DNA of 45,742 nucleotides from Bradyrhizobium sp. in8p8. GTDB lineage: Bacteria; Pseudomonadota; Alphaproteobacteria; Rhizobiales; Xanthobacteraceae. Below are positions 1 through 8,895 of this stretch, in pieces. The notes under the pieces are model-generated. The model had not been told where the DNA came from. It worked only from the letters and a program-made list of their open reading frames with translations, and made no database searches. Every line of letters starts with the position of its first letter. The stretch's first letter is position 1. A program made the position numbers and the translations under genes. The stretch spans positions 1 to 45,742 of the forward strand of contig NZ_AUGD01000032.1 in assembly GCF_000426845.1 (NCBI RefSeq). Reading direction: 5' to 3'.

Positions 1-1348
1 CGGCTGCGAGCTCGTGATCCAGCGCCTGACAGTACATCTCTGCAAAGCGCTTGGTCAGGCCGAGCATCGACACCGGCTCGATCGCCTTGTCGGTCGAGAT
101 CATCACCATCGCCTCGGCGCCGGCCGCAACGGCGGCATCCGCCACGTTGATCGAGCCGAAGATGTTGGTCTTGACGCCTTCGCTCCAGTCGCGTTCGAGG
201 ATCGGCACGTGCTTGAGCGCCGCGGCATGGAACACGATGTCCGGCTTGAACTCCGCCATCAGGCGCATGATGCGCTCGCGGTCGCGAATGTCGGCGATCC
301 GCCCTTCGACCTCGGCAGCCGCCTCCCGCGCGGCAAGAGATTCCGTGATCGCGTAGAGCGCCGGCTCCGAGTTCTCCACGATCAGGAGCCGCGCAGCGCC
401 GAACGCCACGACGCGCTCGCAGATCTCCGAACCGATCGAGCCGCCGCCGCCGGTGACGATTACAGCCTTGCCGTTGATGAGCGCTTCCAAGCGCGCATAA
501 TCGATCTTCTCGCTAGGCCGCAGCAGGAGGTCCTCGACGGCGACCGCCGTAAGCCGCGGCGTATCGCCGCTCTCGAGCGAGGGCATCCGATTGACGATCA
601 CACCCAATTTGCGCGCCCGCATCAGGATCGATTCCGGATGCGCGTCCGGCTCGAATGCCGACGGCGTCATGACGAGCCGCGCGATCGGCTTGTTGCGCTT
701 GGCGAAGTCGGCGATGACGTCCTCGACGTCGTCGATGCCGCCCAGGACCGGCACGTTGCGGATAAACTGGCCGCGATCGGAGCTCGACGGCGATAGCACG
801 CCAACCGGCCAGATGCGCTTGATCGCCCCGCTCTCGATGCCGCGCAGCAGCACCTCGGCATCCGCGGCGCGGCCGATCAGCAGCGTCGGGGCGGCTTCGT
901 CGCTGCGCGCATGACGGCGCACCCGCGTATAGCGGAAGTATCGATAGGCCATGCGCAGCGCACTGAGGAAGAAAATCTCGAGAAACCAGTAGAGGACGAT
1001 CGTCACCTTGCCGAGGAAGAAGGCGCCGCGGACGTTGGGAGCGACGAAGATATAGTCGAGCACGAGCAGGGCGACCGTCAGCACGGTCGCGACGCGGATG
1101 ATGTTCAGCGCGTCAGGCAGCGAGATGAAGCGCCATTTCGTCGTGGTCAGATTGAAGACGAAGAACACGACGACGCCGAAGGCGAGAAAATAGGGCAGGA
1201 TCTGGAACAGCAGCGGCAAGCGGTCGAAGAAGCCGTCGCCCCCCTCGAATCGCAAATAGATGGCGGCAAAAAGCGCCGCCGTGGTCGCCAGCAGGTCGTG
1301 GAGCGCGATCAGGAAATTGCGCAAGGTGAGATGCGAAAGACGCGTCAT
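1..1348 (-). CDS. WbpM/CapD-type nucleotide-sugar 4,6-dehydratase, copy 1 (3' end cut by window)
   Basis: This is a membrane-anchored SDR enzyme of the FlaA1/CapD/WbpM family, which dehydrates UDP-GlcNAc-type sugars to 4-keto-6-deoxy intermediates for O-antigen or capsule. Only the first 449 residues are visible, read leftwards from ATG 1346-1348; the family is usually about 620-660 residues. The N-terminus has about four membrane segments (roughly residues 8-120). A CoA-binding-like Rossmann domain follows, then the catalytic SDR domain with the NAD motif GGGGSIGSE near residue 300 and the stretch STDKAIEPVSMLGLTK near residue 420. In that stretch the position of the SDR Tyr (Met in WbpM) appears to be Leu. 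The gene lies 84 bases downstream of the O-antigen ligase gene on the same strand, so it probably ends the hldD-hldE-ligase transcript. A second, near-identical copy lies inverted at the right edge. The enzyme family is certain; the exact sugar substrate is inferred. Confidence 0.9.
   Translation of the reverse strand, partial: MTRLSHLTLRNFLIALHDLLATTAALFAAIYLRFEGGDGFFDRLPLLFQILPYFLAFGVVVFFVFNLTTTKWRFISLPDALNIIRVATVLTVALLVLDYIFVAPNVRGAFFLGKVTIVLYWFLEIFFLSALRMAYRYFRYTRVRRHARSDEAAPTLLIGRAADAEVLLRGIESGAIKRIWPVGVLSPSSSDRGQFIRNVPVLGGIDDVEDVIADFAKRNKPIARLVMTPSAFEPDAHPESILMRARKLGVIVNRMPSLESGDTPRLTAVAVEDLLLRPSEKIDYARLEALINGKAVIVTGGGGSIGSEICERVVAFGAARLLIVENSEPALYAITESLAAREAAAEVEGRIADIRDRERIMRLMAEFKPDIVFHAAALKHVPILERDWSEGVKTNIFGSINVADAAVAAGAEAMVMISTDKAIEPVSMLGLTKRFAEMYCQALDHELAA
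1..1348 (-). repeat. Left arm of a 1.35-kb inverted repeat (duplicated dehydratase gene)
   Basis: The reverse complement of this stretch matches 44395-45742 base for base, with no gaps noticed in the parts I compared by eye. Homology begins at the shared ATG and continues to the window edge. I found one difference in the first 60 bases and about one or two per 60 bases over the catalytic domain. Differences rise to about five to seven per 60 bases in parts of the N-terminal membrane region. Upstream of the ATG the two copies differ. Confidence 0.93.
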
Positions 1349-1432
1349 CCGACGACCGATGAAAACCCAGTTAGATGCAACCTGACCGCGCTGATAGCCC
1401 ATCCGGACAAAACTTGCCAGAAGCGCGACCGC

Positions 1433-2719
1433 TCAGGAACCGACTTCCCCCACCTTCGCCTCGGCCTGTTGTGCCCGGATCACCATGCCCCCTGCGACGC
1501 CGACGCCGATGACGTACATCCAGCCCTCGTGGAAGTCGAACAGATGCGAGTTGAACAGTGAAGTGAAGATGTTCTGCACCACGACCAGGAGCCCGATCCA
1601 TTCGGCAAAGCCGTCACCCCGAAATAGCAGCAGATGCAGGATCCAGATGGCGTAGAGGACGACGATCCCGATCACGCCCCACTGCACGGCCACGTTCAGC
1701 GTCTGGTTATGCGGGTTGCCGATCACCTCGGCGGAGGCCTGGTACCGACCGCTGGGGGTCGCGACGCGCTCGAACAATCCGCGCGTCGAGCCGGTGCCGT
1801 GCCCCACGACCGGCGCCTCCGCGAAGAAGCCGAGCGACTTTCGCCAGAATTCGAGCCGCAGGCCGAGGGAGGTCGGCTCGCCCTTTTCCACATAGCGCGT
1901 GTAGTCGTCGGTAAACCGCTCGGCAGTATGTCGCAACTGCGGCGAGACCTGCCACGCGAGGAAGGCGCCGGTGAGAAGCGCTGCGGCGACGATCCCGATG
2001 CTGGGCCATTTGAGGTGAAGCAGCGCGAACACGCCGAACATGATCGGAATGGTGACCAGCGCAGTGCGCGATACGACGACGAAGGCCATGTTGACGACGA
2101 AGCTGAGCGCAAGCGCGGTGAGCAGTGCGGCGAACCAGTAGCGCTTCTCGCGCAGCAGCATCACGATCGGATAGGCGAGCGCGACCGCGCAGAGCGCGAA
2201 CTCCTGGCTCTGGTCGATGTAGTTCTTGACGAAGATGCCGCGCTCCACCGGGTCGGTCTTGAGCGAGAGATGCGGATAGAAGAGCACAAGCCAGGACATC
2301 ACCGACAACAGCGCGCAGGATACCAGGAAGGCGATCAGCACCCAGTGCCCGCGCTGCGAGCGCTCGAAATGATAGAGCAGGACCGGTAGCACGAGCAGTT
2401 TGACCGTCGGGTTGACCGCATAGAAGCGCGTTCCCCAGGGCGCATCCGACCACAGCGTTCCCGCCAGCGCGAGAATGACGAGCGCGATCGGCGCAAGGCA
2501 GATCGGTCGCTTCAGCGATTGCAGGAACGCGCGCAAATCGAGGAACGGCACCATGCAGAGCAGCATCAGCGCGTTGAAGATCCCCGCAAGGGACGTCGAC
2601 CACGGCAGCGAAGCCGCGGTCAGGATCGCAAACAGGTCGACTGTCTCGCTCCAGGCCGCCGGACTGCGCAGGCGCCGCCGCAAGGTCTGGCCGGAGGTCT
2701 CCCGGGCAAGCACCGTCAC
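1433..2719 (-). CDS. O-antigen ligase / polymerase family membrane protein (WaaL/Wzy type)
   Basis: This 428-residue polytopic inner-membrane protein has about ten to twelve hydrophobic segments and a large periplasmic loop around residues 260-350, the usual layout of O-antigen ligases and polymerases (Wzy_C family). The loop contains the typical 'GHGTGSTRGLF ... NPHNQTLNVAVQWG' region, where the His near 'PHN' is the hallmark of ligases. WaaL joins undecaprenyl-linked O-antigen to lipid A-core at the periplasmic face. Its ATG (2717-2719) overlaps the TGA of hldE in an ATGA, which implies translational coupling. The neighbouring ADP-heptose genes favour an LPS ligase over a capsule polymerase, but sequence alone does not separate WaaL from Wzy. 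Confidence 0.85.
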   Translation of the reverse strand: MTVLARETSGQTLRRRLRSPAAWSETVDLFAILTAASLPWSTSLAGIFNALMLLCMVPFLDLRAFLQSLKRPICLAPIALVILALAGTLWSDAPWGTRFYAVNPTVKLLVLPVLLYHFERSQRGHWVLIAFLVSCALLSVMSWLVLFYPHLSLKTDPVERGIFVKNYIDQSQEFALCAVALAYPIVMLLREKRYWFAALLTALALSFVVNMAFVVVSRTALVTIPIMFGVFALLHLKWPSIGIVAAALLTGAFLAWQVSPQLRHTAERFTDDYTRYVEKGEPTSLGLRLEFWRKSLGFFAEAPVVGHGTGSTRGLFERVATPSGRYQASAEVIGNPHNQTLNVAVQWGVIGIVVLYAIWILHLLLFRGDGFAEWIGLLVVVQNIFTSLFNSHLFDFHEGWMYVIGVGVAGGMVIRAQQAEAKVGEVGS

Positions 2720-4200
2720 TTGCTCCCTCCCCGGGCGCGGTGAACCAGCGCCGTCGTGCTGAAGCCCTGGAGGATGTCGACCAGCACGACCACCCCGCCC
2801 GCAGCTTCGACAACCTCGTGGCCGACCACCTGCTCGCGCGTGTAGTCGCCCCCCTTCACCAGCACGCCGGGCTTGATCCGGGTGATCAGCTCGATCGGCG
2901 TGTCCTGCTCGAAGATGACGACGAGATCCACGGCCTCCAATGCGGCGAGCACCTCGGCACGCGCGCGCTCGTCCTGCACCGGGCGATCGGCACCCTTCAG
3001 GCGCCGGACCGAGGCGTCGCTGTTGAGCCCCACGATCAGGCGGTCACAGGCCGCGCGCGCCGCCGTCAGCACCTTGACGTGACCGGGATGGAGGATGTCG
3101 AAACAGCCGTTGGTGAAGCCGACACGCTGACCCTGCCTTCTCCATTCGGCGAGCTGGGCATCGAGCGCGGCCGGATCGAGCACGATCTTCTCCTCGGCCG
3201 CGAGTGTGGCGTGCGGCAGGATCTTGCGTCGCAGCTCGGTCGTGCTCACGTTGGCGGTGCCCTGCTTGGCCACCGCGACGGCCGCGGCGGCATTGGCGAC
3301 GCGCAGCGCCGTGTCCCAGTCCGCGCCGACCGCGAGCGACACCGCGAGCGCAGCGGCGACGGTGTCGCCGGCGCCGGAGACGTCGCGCACCTTCACAGGG
3401 AAAGCCGGAACGTGAACGGCCTCACCGTTGCGCGGCACCAGCGTCATGCCATGCTCGCCCTGCGTGACCAGGATTGCTTCGCAATCGGCGAGCCGCATCA
3501 CGTCCTCGCTCGCCTCGACGATGCTCTGGGGCGTGTCGGCGCGGCTGCGGGTCGCCTCCGAAAATTCCTTTCGGTTGGGCGTGAGCAGCGTGGCACCGCG
3601 ATAGATCGCCCAGTTCAGGCTCTTGGGATCGACGATCACGGGCTTGCCGAGCTTTCGCGCTTCGTCGATGGTATGGCGGATCACGCGCGCGGTCAGCACG
3701 CCCTTGGCGTAATCGGACAGCAGCACGATGTCCGCAAGGGCGATCTGCGGCAGGATCGCATCGATCAATTTCGTTTCGATGTCATCAGATGCAGGCAGCG
3801 CCTGCTCCCAGTCCGCGCGCAGCATATGCGTGGAAAAATGCTCGGAGACGAAGCGGACCTTTCGCGTGGTCGGCCGCGAGGGATCGCACACCAGCACGCT
3901 TTCGATGCCGGCTTGCTCCTTGAGCGCCGCCGCGAGACGTGCGCCGGCATCGTCCTCGCCGACGAGGCCGACGAAGATGCAGCGTGCACCGAGCGAAGCG
4001 ACGTTGCCCGCGACGTTGCCCGCGCCGCCGACGTGGATCTCGCTGCGCTGGGCGGCGATGACAGGCGCCGGCGCCTCCGGCGAGATCCGTGACACCTCGC
4101 CATAGACGAACTCGTCCAGCATGACGTCACCGATGCACAGCACCGTTCGGCCTGAGATAGCTTGCGCGAGGGCATCGAAATCGAGAATGGGAGTCGGCAT
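2716..4200 (-). CDS. hldE: Bifunctional heptose-7-phosphate kinase / heptose-1-phosphate adenylyltransferase
   Basis: HldE makes the ADP-heptose precursor of the LPS inner core. The kinase half phosphorylates D-glycero-D-manno-heptose 7-phosphate at C1, and the transferase half adds AMP after GmhB removes the 7-phosphate. The 494 residues compare with 477 in E. coli. The N-terminal PfkB-type kinase shows GGAGN at 58-62 and the anion-hole/catalytic motif DVSGAGDT near 273-280. The C-terminal nucleotidyltransferase domain shows TNGCFDILHPGHVK, with the HxGH signature at 371-374. The gene sits 13 bases downstream of hldD and overlaps the ligase gene by four bases, so the three form one operon. 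The cognate phosphatase gene (gmhB) lies about 38 kb away at 42.2-42.7 kb; no gmhA isomerase is in the window. Confidence 0.97.
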   Translation of the reverse strand: MPTPILDFDALAQAISGRTVLCIGDVMLDEFVYGEVSRISPEAPAPVIAAQRSEIHVGGAGNVAGNVASLGARCIFVGLVGEDDAGARLAAALKEQAGIESVLVCDPSRPTTRKVRFVSEHFSTHMLRADWEQALPASDDIETKLIDAILPQIALADIVLLSDYAKGVLTARVIRHTIDEARKLGKPVIVDPKSLNWAIYRGATLLTPNRKEFSEATRSRADTPQSIVEASEDVMRLADCEAILVTQGEHGMTLVPRNGEAVHVPAFPVKVRDVSGAGDTVAAALAVSLAVGADWDTALRVANAAAAVAVAKQGTANVSTTELRRKILPHATLAAEEKIVLDPAALDAQLAEWRRQGQRVGFTNGCFDILHPGHVKVLTAARAACDRLIVGLNSDASVRRLKGADRPVQDERARAEVLAALEAVDLVVIFEQDTPIELITRIKPGVLVKGGDYTREQVVGHEVVEAAGGVVVLVDILQGFSTTALVHRARGGSK

Positions 4201-4213
4201 GGTCTAAAGGGCC

Positions 4214-5194
4214 TCAGCGAAAGCGATCGGGCCGGTCGAGATAGTCCCCGACATAGGCTTTCACCGCGTCCTCGAGCGTGGTGAAGCCGCCATTATAGCC
4301 GGCGCGGCACAGGCGATCGACTTTGCTCTCGGTGAAGTACTGGTAGCTGTCGCGGATGCTCTCCGGCATGTCGATGTATTCGATGTTGGGCCTGGTGCCC
4401 AGCGCGGCATAGGCAGAAAGCATGAGGTCCTTGAAGCTGCGCGCCTTGCCCGTGCCGACGTTGAACACGCCGGACACGGATGGCGTCGCCAGCAGCCACA
4501 TAAGGACCCGCACGACATCGTCGACATAGATGAAATCGCGGCGCTGATCGCCGTCCTCGATGCCCTCGCGATGCGACCTGAACAGCTGCACGACGCGGCC
4601 AGCCTTGACGTCGTCGAAGCGCCGCGCCAGCACGCTCATCATCGAGCCCTTGTGATATTCGTTGGGACCGAACACGTTGAAGAACTTCAGCCCGGCCCAT
4701 TGCGGCGGGAGCGGCTCGCCGTTCGCGACGCGTCCGCCGACCGCAAGATCGAACAGGTGCTTGCTCCAGCCGTAGAGATTCATCGGCCGCAACTTCTTCA
4801 GCGCCGGCAGCGAGCCGTCGTCGTCGAAGCCTTCCATGCCATCGCCATAGGTCGCTGCCGAGGAGGCATAGATGAACGGCACTGCGTTCATCGTACACCA
4901 GTCCAGAAGACGCATCGACAGGCGGAAATTGGTCTCGATGACGAGGTCGCCGTCGGTCGCGGTCGTGGCGGAAATCGCCCCGAGATGAACCATGGCGTCG
5001 AGCCTGCGGCCCTTGAGCCAATCCATCAGCTCGGCGGGGGGAACGATATCCACAAGCTGCCGCTTGGCGAGATTGCGCCACTTGCCCTCGGTGCCGAGCC
5101 AATCGCAGACCACGACGTCGCTGCGACCCGCGTCATTGAGCGCGGCCACGACATTCGATCCGATAAAACCGGCTCCGCCGGTCACCAGCAACAT
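4214..5194 (-). CDS. hldD: ADP-L-glycero-D-manno-heptose 6-epimerase
   Basis: This extended SDR epimerase converts ADP-D,D-heptose to ADP-L,D-heptose, the last step before transfer to the LPS core. The NADP-binding motif GGAGFIGSN is at residues 6-14 when translation starts at ATG 5192-5194. The catalytic pair Tyr141-Lys145 lies in YGWSK. From this start the protein has 326 residues (E. coli 310). An upstream in-frame start at 5251 would add 19 unconserved residues, so I prefer 5194, which has an AGGGA-like ribosome site about nine bases upstream. It is the first gene of the minus-strand hldD-hldE-ligase operon and diverges from the heptosyltransferase gene across about 157 bases that must hold both promoters. 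Confidence 0.96.
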   Translation of the reverse strand: MLLVTGGAGFIGSNVVAALNDAGRSDVVVCDWLGTEGKWRNLAKRQLVDIVPPAELMDWLKGRRLDAMVHLGAISATTATDGDLVIETNFRLSMRLLDWCTMNAVPFIYASSAATYGDGMEGFDDDGSLPALKKLRPMNLYGWSKHLFDLAVGGRVANGEPLPPQWAGLKFFNVFGPNEYHKGSMMSVLARRFDDVKAGRVVQLFRSHREGIEDGDQRRDFIYVDDVVRVLMWLLATPSVSGVFNVGTGKARSFKDLMLSAYAALGTRPNIEYIDMPESIRDSYQYFTESKVDRLCRAGYNGGFTTLEDAVKAYVGDYLDRPDRFR

Positions 5195-5351
5195 TCCGAA
5201 ATCCCTGCCCGATTTTGCGGCCCGGTCCTGCCGTAGCGCATGAGCCGCCAAAGTGTAAGCAGTTTTGGACTGAGAGGCCTGCCGGCTTTACCTGCCGGCC
5301 CGGAGCGGCTAACCGAACCGCCACGTTGGATTGCCTCACCCCAATTATAGA

Positions 5352-6422
5352 ATGAATCAAGATTCGGAACTTAGCGGAAATGCAGACCGGAGCGACACCC
5401 GGCCGATCCTGATCATTCCCTACATGTGGATCGGCGATTTCGTGCGTAATCACACGGTCGTGCGTGTCTTGAAGGAGCGCTGGCCAAACCGGCCGGTCGA
5501 TCTTCTGACCACCTCGCTCTGCGCCCCGCTGGTCGATTACATGCCCGGCGTGCGGGAAGGCGTTGTGTGGGACTTGCCCCGGGGCCGGCTCGCCATAGCC
5601 CGCCAATTCCGCCTGGCCAAGCTCCTGCGCGAGCGGAACTACGGCACCGCGCTGGTGCTGCCCCGCACATGGAAGGCGGCTATTGCGCCGGCCCTGGCGG
5701 GTATTCCTGAACGGGCCGGCTTTGTCGGCGAGTTCCGGTTCGGCCTGATCAACCGCTGGCGCTGGGGTGAGAAGAAGCTGCCCCGCTTCATCGACAAGAA
5801 TGCCGCTTTGGCCCAGCCCAACGGAGCCCCCTTGCCGCCGGAATGGCCGGTGCCGCAACTCCGGGTCCCCGTCGAGGAGATCGCCAGCTGGCGCCAGGCC
5901 AACGGCCTCAGCGCCGGAGCCGCGGTGGCGCTCGCCCCCGGCTCGGTAGGTGTCTCAAAACGCTGGACCTATTATCCCGAGGCTGCCCGGCTTCTGGTCG
6001 AGCGCGGCCTGGAGGTCTGGGTGGTTGGCGGCCCCGCCGAGAAGGGCCTCGCCCAGGAGATCGTTGCGGCCGGCGGTCCCGGCGTGCGTGACCTCACCGG
6101 CACCGATCTGCGCAACGGCGTCCTCGCCATGGCCGCGGCCGGCGTTGCGATCTCCAACGATTCCGGCCTGATGCACATCGCAGCCGCCCTGGGCACGCCC
6201 ACCATGGGGATTTTCGGTCCCACCAGCCCCTATCTCTGGGCACCGCTCAACGGCCTCGCCGCGACCGTTGTGCAGGACAGGGAAGTGCTGTCCTGCCAGC
6301 CCTGCCAGAGCACCATCTGCAAGATGAATGATCATCGCTGCATGCGGAATATCGCGGCCAGCGAGGTGGTGAAGATTGCGGAGCGGGTGCTGGGGGAAGC
6401 CGGGGCAAGGGTGACGAGCTGA
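5352..6422 (+). CDS. waaF: ADP-heptose:LPS heptosyltransferase (GT9, WaaF-like)
   Basis: This GT9 glycosyltransferase adds L,D-heptose from ADP-heptose to the LPS inner core at the cytoplasmic face. Visible signatures are the N-terminal 'IGDFVRNHTVVRVLK' helix region, LAPGSVGVSKRWTYY at the start of the second Rossmann domain, and the donor-binding SNDSGLMHIAAALGTPTMG with GPTSPY after it. The Cys-rich segment SCQPCQSTICKMNDHRCM near the end is usual for the family. The length is 356 residues from ATG 5352. A TTG at 5331 could add seven residues; neither start has a strong ribosome site. HldD and HldE, encoded by the divergent operon, supply its substrate. WaaF rather than WaaC is the better match, but the acceptor is inferred. 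Confidence 0.88.
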   Translation: MNQDSELSGNADRSDTRPILIIPYMWIGDFVRNHTVVRVLKERWPNRPVDLLTTSLCAPLVDYMPGVREGVVWDLPRGRLAIARQFRLAKLLRERNYGTALVLPRTWKAAIAPALAGIPERAGFVGEFRFGLINRWRWGEKKLPRFIDKNAALAQPNGAPLPPEWPVPQLRVPVEEIASWRQANGLSAGAAVALAPGSVGVSKRWTYYPEAARLLVERGLEVWVVGGPAEKGLAQEIVAAGGPGVRDLTGTDLRNGVLAMAAAGVAISNDSGLMHIAAALGTPTMGIFGPTSPYLWAPLNGLAATVVQDREVLSCQPCQSTICKMNDHRCMRNIAASEVVKIAERVLGEAGARVTS

Positions 6423-6545
6423 GGCGATCGTGGCTCGCGCCAATGATGGCATCCTGCCACTGTTTTGCCCGACGAGTCAAAATTTGATTCGAAAAATCCG
6501 CAGTCCGTCGAACTCTCCGCCAAACCCTTGATTTTGCTGACCCGG

Positions 6546-7637
6546 CTACTGTGCATGGGGTTGTTTTCGTGTTTTTGTTTGCGCTCCGCGAAAATCGCCC
6601 GAGAGCAGCGGCCGATAGACCTCGGCGATCCGCGCTGCTTCGGCATCGAGGCTGAAGCTTGCCAGCACCCGCGCCCGCCCGCGCTCGCCCATCGCGGTGG
6701 CTGCAGCCACATCGCGCATCAGCGGCTCAAGGGCCGCGGCGAGCGCATCGGCATCGCCGGTCGGGATCAGCACGCCGGTGACGCCATCCTCCACCACGAG
6801 TTCGGCCGCGCCGGCGCGTGCGGCAACGAGCGCGCTGCCGGCCGCCATCGCCTCGATCAGCGTCAGGCCGAAGCCTTCGTTGCGCGAGGTAAAGGCGTAG
6901 ATCGTCAGGCGCTGATACCAGCGCTGCACCGCCTCGATCGGCAACTCGCCGGTGATGACGATTCGCGATTGCAGGTTGGCGGCTTCGATGCGCGTCTTCA
7001 GGTCGTTGGCAAAGGGCATCTGCTCGGGCGTGACCTGCCCGACGATGACGGCGGTGAAATCCGGATAGTGCGGCAGCAGGCGGCACATCGCCTCGACGAA
7101 CAGATCGGTGCCCTTCTGCGCACGGACGCGGCCGAAGCAGCCGATGGCGTGGCGGCCCGGCAGGCCGCTTTCGGCGAAGGCAGCAGCGCGATCCATCGGC
7201 GGTGCATAGACCTCGGTGTCGACGCCGTGCGGGATCACCGTCGCCGCCACCTTCAGGAACGACGCCGAGACATCTGACGTCGCGATGATCGCATCCATGC
7301 GCCGGATCAGCCAGCGCGTGATCCAGCTGTGGTGCCGCTGCGCCGCCGAGGTGAATACCAGCTTGAGCGGCCAGCCGAACGCGCGCAGCACGACGCCTGC
7401 GATCATCTCGTTGTTGCGGCGCGCATGCCAGATCAACGGTCGCCTGCGGCGCCACAGCTTCAGAAGATCCGCAATGCCGAGTCGCCCGATCCCCTCCGGC
7501 GCATCCGAGCCGAACCACGCCGCGCGATAGAGTTTCGCCAGCCGCGGCGCCACCATCCGGTTGGTCGCGGTGACCCCGGAATAGCGCCTGTGCAGATTTG
7601 GCACGATCACGTCGAGATCGCCGGGGGAGTTCGCCAC
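6546..7637 (-). CDS. lpcC: LPS core glycosyltransferase family 4 (LpcC-like)
   Basis: This 363-residue GT-B glycosyltransferase has a typical C-terminal donor domain: CFGRVRAQKGTDLF around residue 170 and FTSRNEGFGLTLIEAMAAG around residue 250, with the E-x7-E signature. The N-terminal half carries 'VPNLHRRYSGVTATN', WHARRNNEM and RHHSWITRWLIRRMDAIIATS. These resemble the rhizobial LpcC mannosyltransferase, which adds mannose to Kdo in the LPS core. That resemblance is from memory of the family, so the sugar specificity is inference. The gene converges on the heptosyltransferase gene with 123 bases between the stops. It diverges from galE over about 126 bases. Confidence 0.8.
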   Translation of the reverse strand: MANSPGDLDVIVPNLHRRYSGVTATNRMVAPRLAKLYRAAWFGSDAPEGIGRLGIADLLKLWRRRRPLIWHARRNNEMIAGVVLRAFGWPLKLVFTSAAQRHHSWITRWLIRRMDAIIATSDVSASFLKVAATVIPHGVDTEVYAPPMDRAAAFAESGLPGRHAIGCFGRVRAQKGTDLFVEAMCRLLPHYPDFTAVIVGQVTPEQMPFANDLKTRIEAANLQSRIVITGELPIEAVQRWYQRLTIYAFTSRNEGFGLTLIEAMAAGSALVAARAGAAELVVEDGVTGVLIPTGDADALAAALEPLMRDVAAATAMGERGRARVLASFSLDAEAARIAEVYRPLLSGDFRGAQTKTRKQPHAQ

Positions 7638-7763
7638 GTCATGCTCCGTTTCGCAAAGTCCCTATACGCAACATTAAGCATAGTGACCAGTTCAGCTGTG
7701 CCGATACCCCCTCTTCACCACGCAAGCGCTAAGTTTGCGCGTTGATCTGAGACGGGTGAGATC

Positions 7764-8777
7764 ATGGCTGTGCTAGTCACCGGCGGCGCCGGCTATATTG
7801 GAAGTCACACGGTCCTGGCGCTGGCGGAAGCCGGCGAGGATGTCGTCGTGATCGACGATCTCTCCACCGGATTCTCCACCTATCTGCCGGAAGGCGTACC
7901 GCTGTTCATCGGCGACGCCGGCGACGAGAACCTGCTCGAGGGCGTGATCGCGCAGCACGACATCGAGAGCATCATTCATTTCGCGGGCTCAGTGGTCGTG
8001 CCGGACTCGATGCGCGATCCGCTCGGCTACTATCGCAACAACTTCACGACGGCGCGCAACCTGCTCAACGTCGCGGTCAAGCGCGGCATCGGCCGCTTCA
8101 TCTTTTCCTCGACGGCCGCCGTCTACGGCAATCCGGACCAGGTGCCGGTGCCCGAGCACGCGCCGACCCGGCCGCTATCGCCGTACGGCTCGTCGAAGCT
8201 GATGACCGAGATCATGCTGCACGACGTCGCGGCGGCCTACGGCATGCAGTACGTGACCTTGCGCTATTTCAACGTCGCCGGCGCCGATCCGCAGGCGCGC
8301 ATCGGCCTCGCCACGGTCGGCGCGACGCATCTGCTCAAGATCGCCGTGGAAGCCGCGACCGGCCAGCGCGCCAAGATCGACGTGTTCGGCACCGACTATC
8401 CGACCCCGGACGGAAGCTGCATCCGCGATTTCATCCACGTCACCGACCTGTCGCAGGCCCATCGCTCGGCGCTTGCCTATCTGCGCAACGGCGGCGCCTC
8501 GATGACGCTCAATTGCGGCTATGGCCGCGGCTATTCGGTGCTGGAGACGATCGACGCGGTGCGCCGCGTTTCGGGCCGCAGCTTCGCCGTGCAATACGCA
8601 CCGCGCCGGCCTGGCGACATCATGACCATGGTCGCCGACACCAGCCGCATCCGCGGCCTGCTCGACTGGAAGCCGCAATACGAGGACCTCGAGACCATCG
8701 CAGCACACGCGCTGGCGTGGGAGGACAAGCTGTTCCGCGAGCGCCACGGCGATCTCCGCCACGCCGTCTCGGCCTAG
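7764..8777 (+). CDS. galE: UDP-glucose 4-epimerase
   Basis: GalE interconverts UDP-glucose and UDP-galactose, supplying galactose for LPS or exopolysaccharide. The 337-residue protein is full length. It carries the NAD motif TGGAGYIGS at residues 6-14, Ser/Thr in FSSTAAVYG near 115-122, and the catalytic Tyr141/Lys145 in SPYGSSK. The substrate-domain motif RYFNVAGADP and the later RPGDIMTM region are also typical. A GGTGAG ribosome site sits just upstream of ATG 7764. It is the first plus-strand gene of a run that continues with the MsbA-like flippase. Confidence 0.95.
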   Translation: MAVLVTGGAGYIGSHTVLALAEAGEDVVVIDDLSTGFSTYLPEGVPLFIGDAGDENLLEGVIAQHDIESIIHFAGSVVVPDSMRDPLGYYRNNFTTARNLLNVAVKRGIGRFIFSSTAAVYGNPDQVPVPEHAPTRPLSPYGSSKLMTEIMLHDVAAAYGMQYVTLRYFNVAGADPQARIGLATVGATHLLKIAVEAATGQRAKIDVFGTDYPTPDGSCIRDFIHVTDLSQAHRSALAYLRNGGASMTLNCGYGRGYSVLETIDAVRRVSGRSFAVQYAPRRPGDIMTMVADTSRIRGLLDWKPQYEDLETIAAHALAWEDKLFRERHGDLRHAVSA

Positions 8778-8791
8778 AATCGTCCCAAGCG

Positions 8792-8831
8792 CAAGCCCTT
8801 AATTGGGCTTGAAAAACCCCGCTTGAGCGGG
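8792..8831. repeat. Two adjacent short hairpins between galE and the flippase gene
   Basis: CAAGCCC and GGGCTTG (8792-8811) form a perfect seven-pair stem with a six-base loop. CCCGC and GCGGG (8818-8831) form a second stem. Neither is followed by a T-run on the plus strand, so they are not convincing intrinsic terminators. They could stabilise or attenuate the galE message. Confidence 0.5.
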
Positions 8832-8895
8832 CACAGAGGCCCATCGATCCCTGACGCGCGGGCAGGCTTTGTCCTGCGCCGTCAATGGACACCTG

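Noticed and set aside
14..796. Long reading frame opposite the left dehydratase copy, with a twin opposite the right copy (44347-45729)
   Set aside because: It is an antisense shadow of a GC-rich gene. Its translation is Arg/Asp/His-rich and low in complexity, while the other strand gives a clear dehydratase. The conservation between the two copies comes from the duplicated real gene.
8792..8831. Intrinsic terminator after galE
   Set aside because: There are two good stems, but no T-run follows on the plus strand; A residues follow instead.
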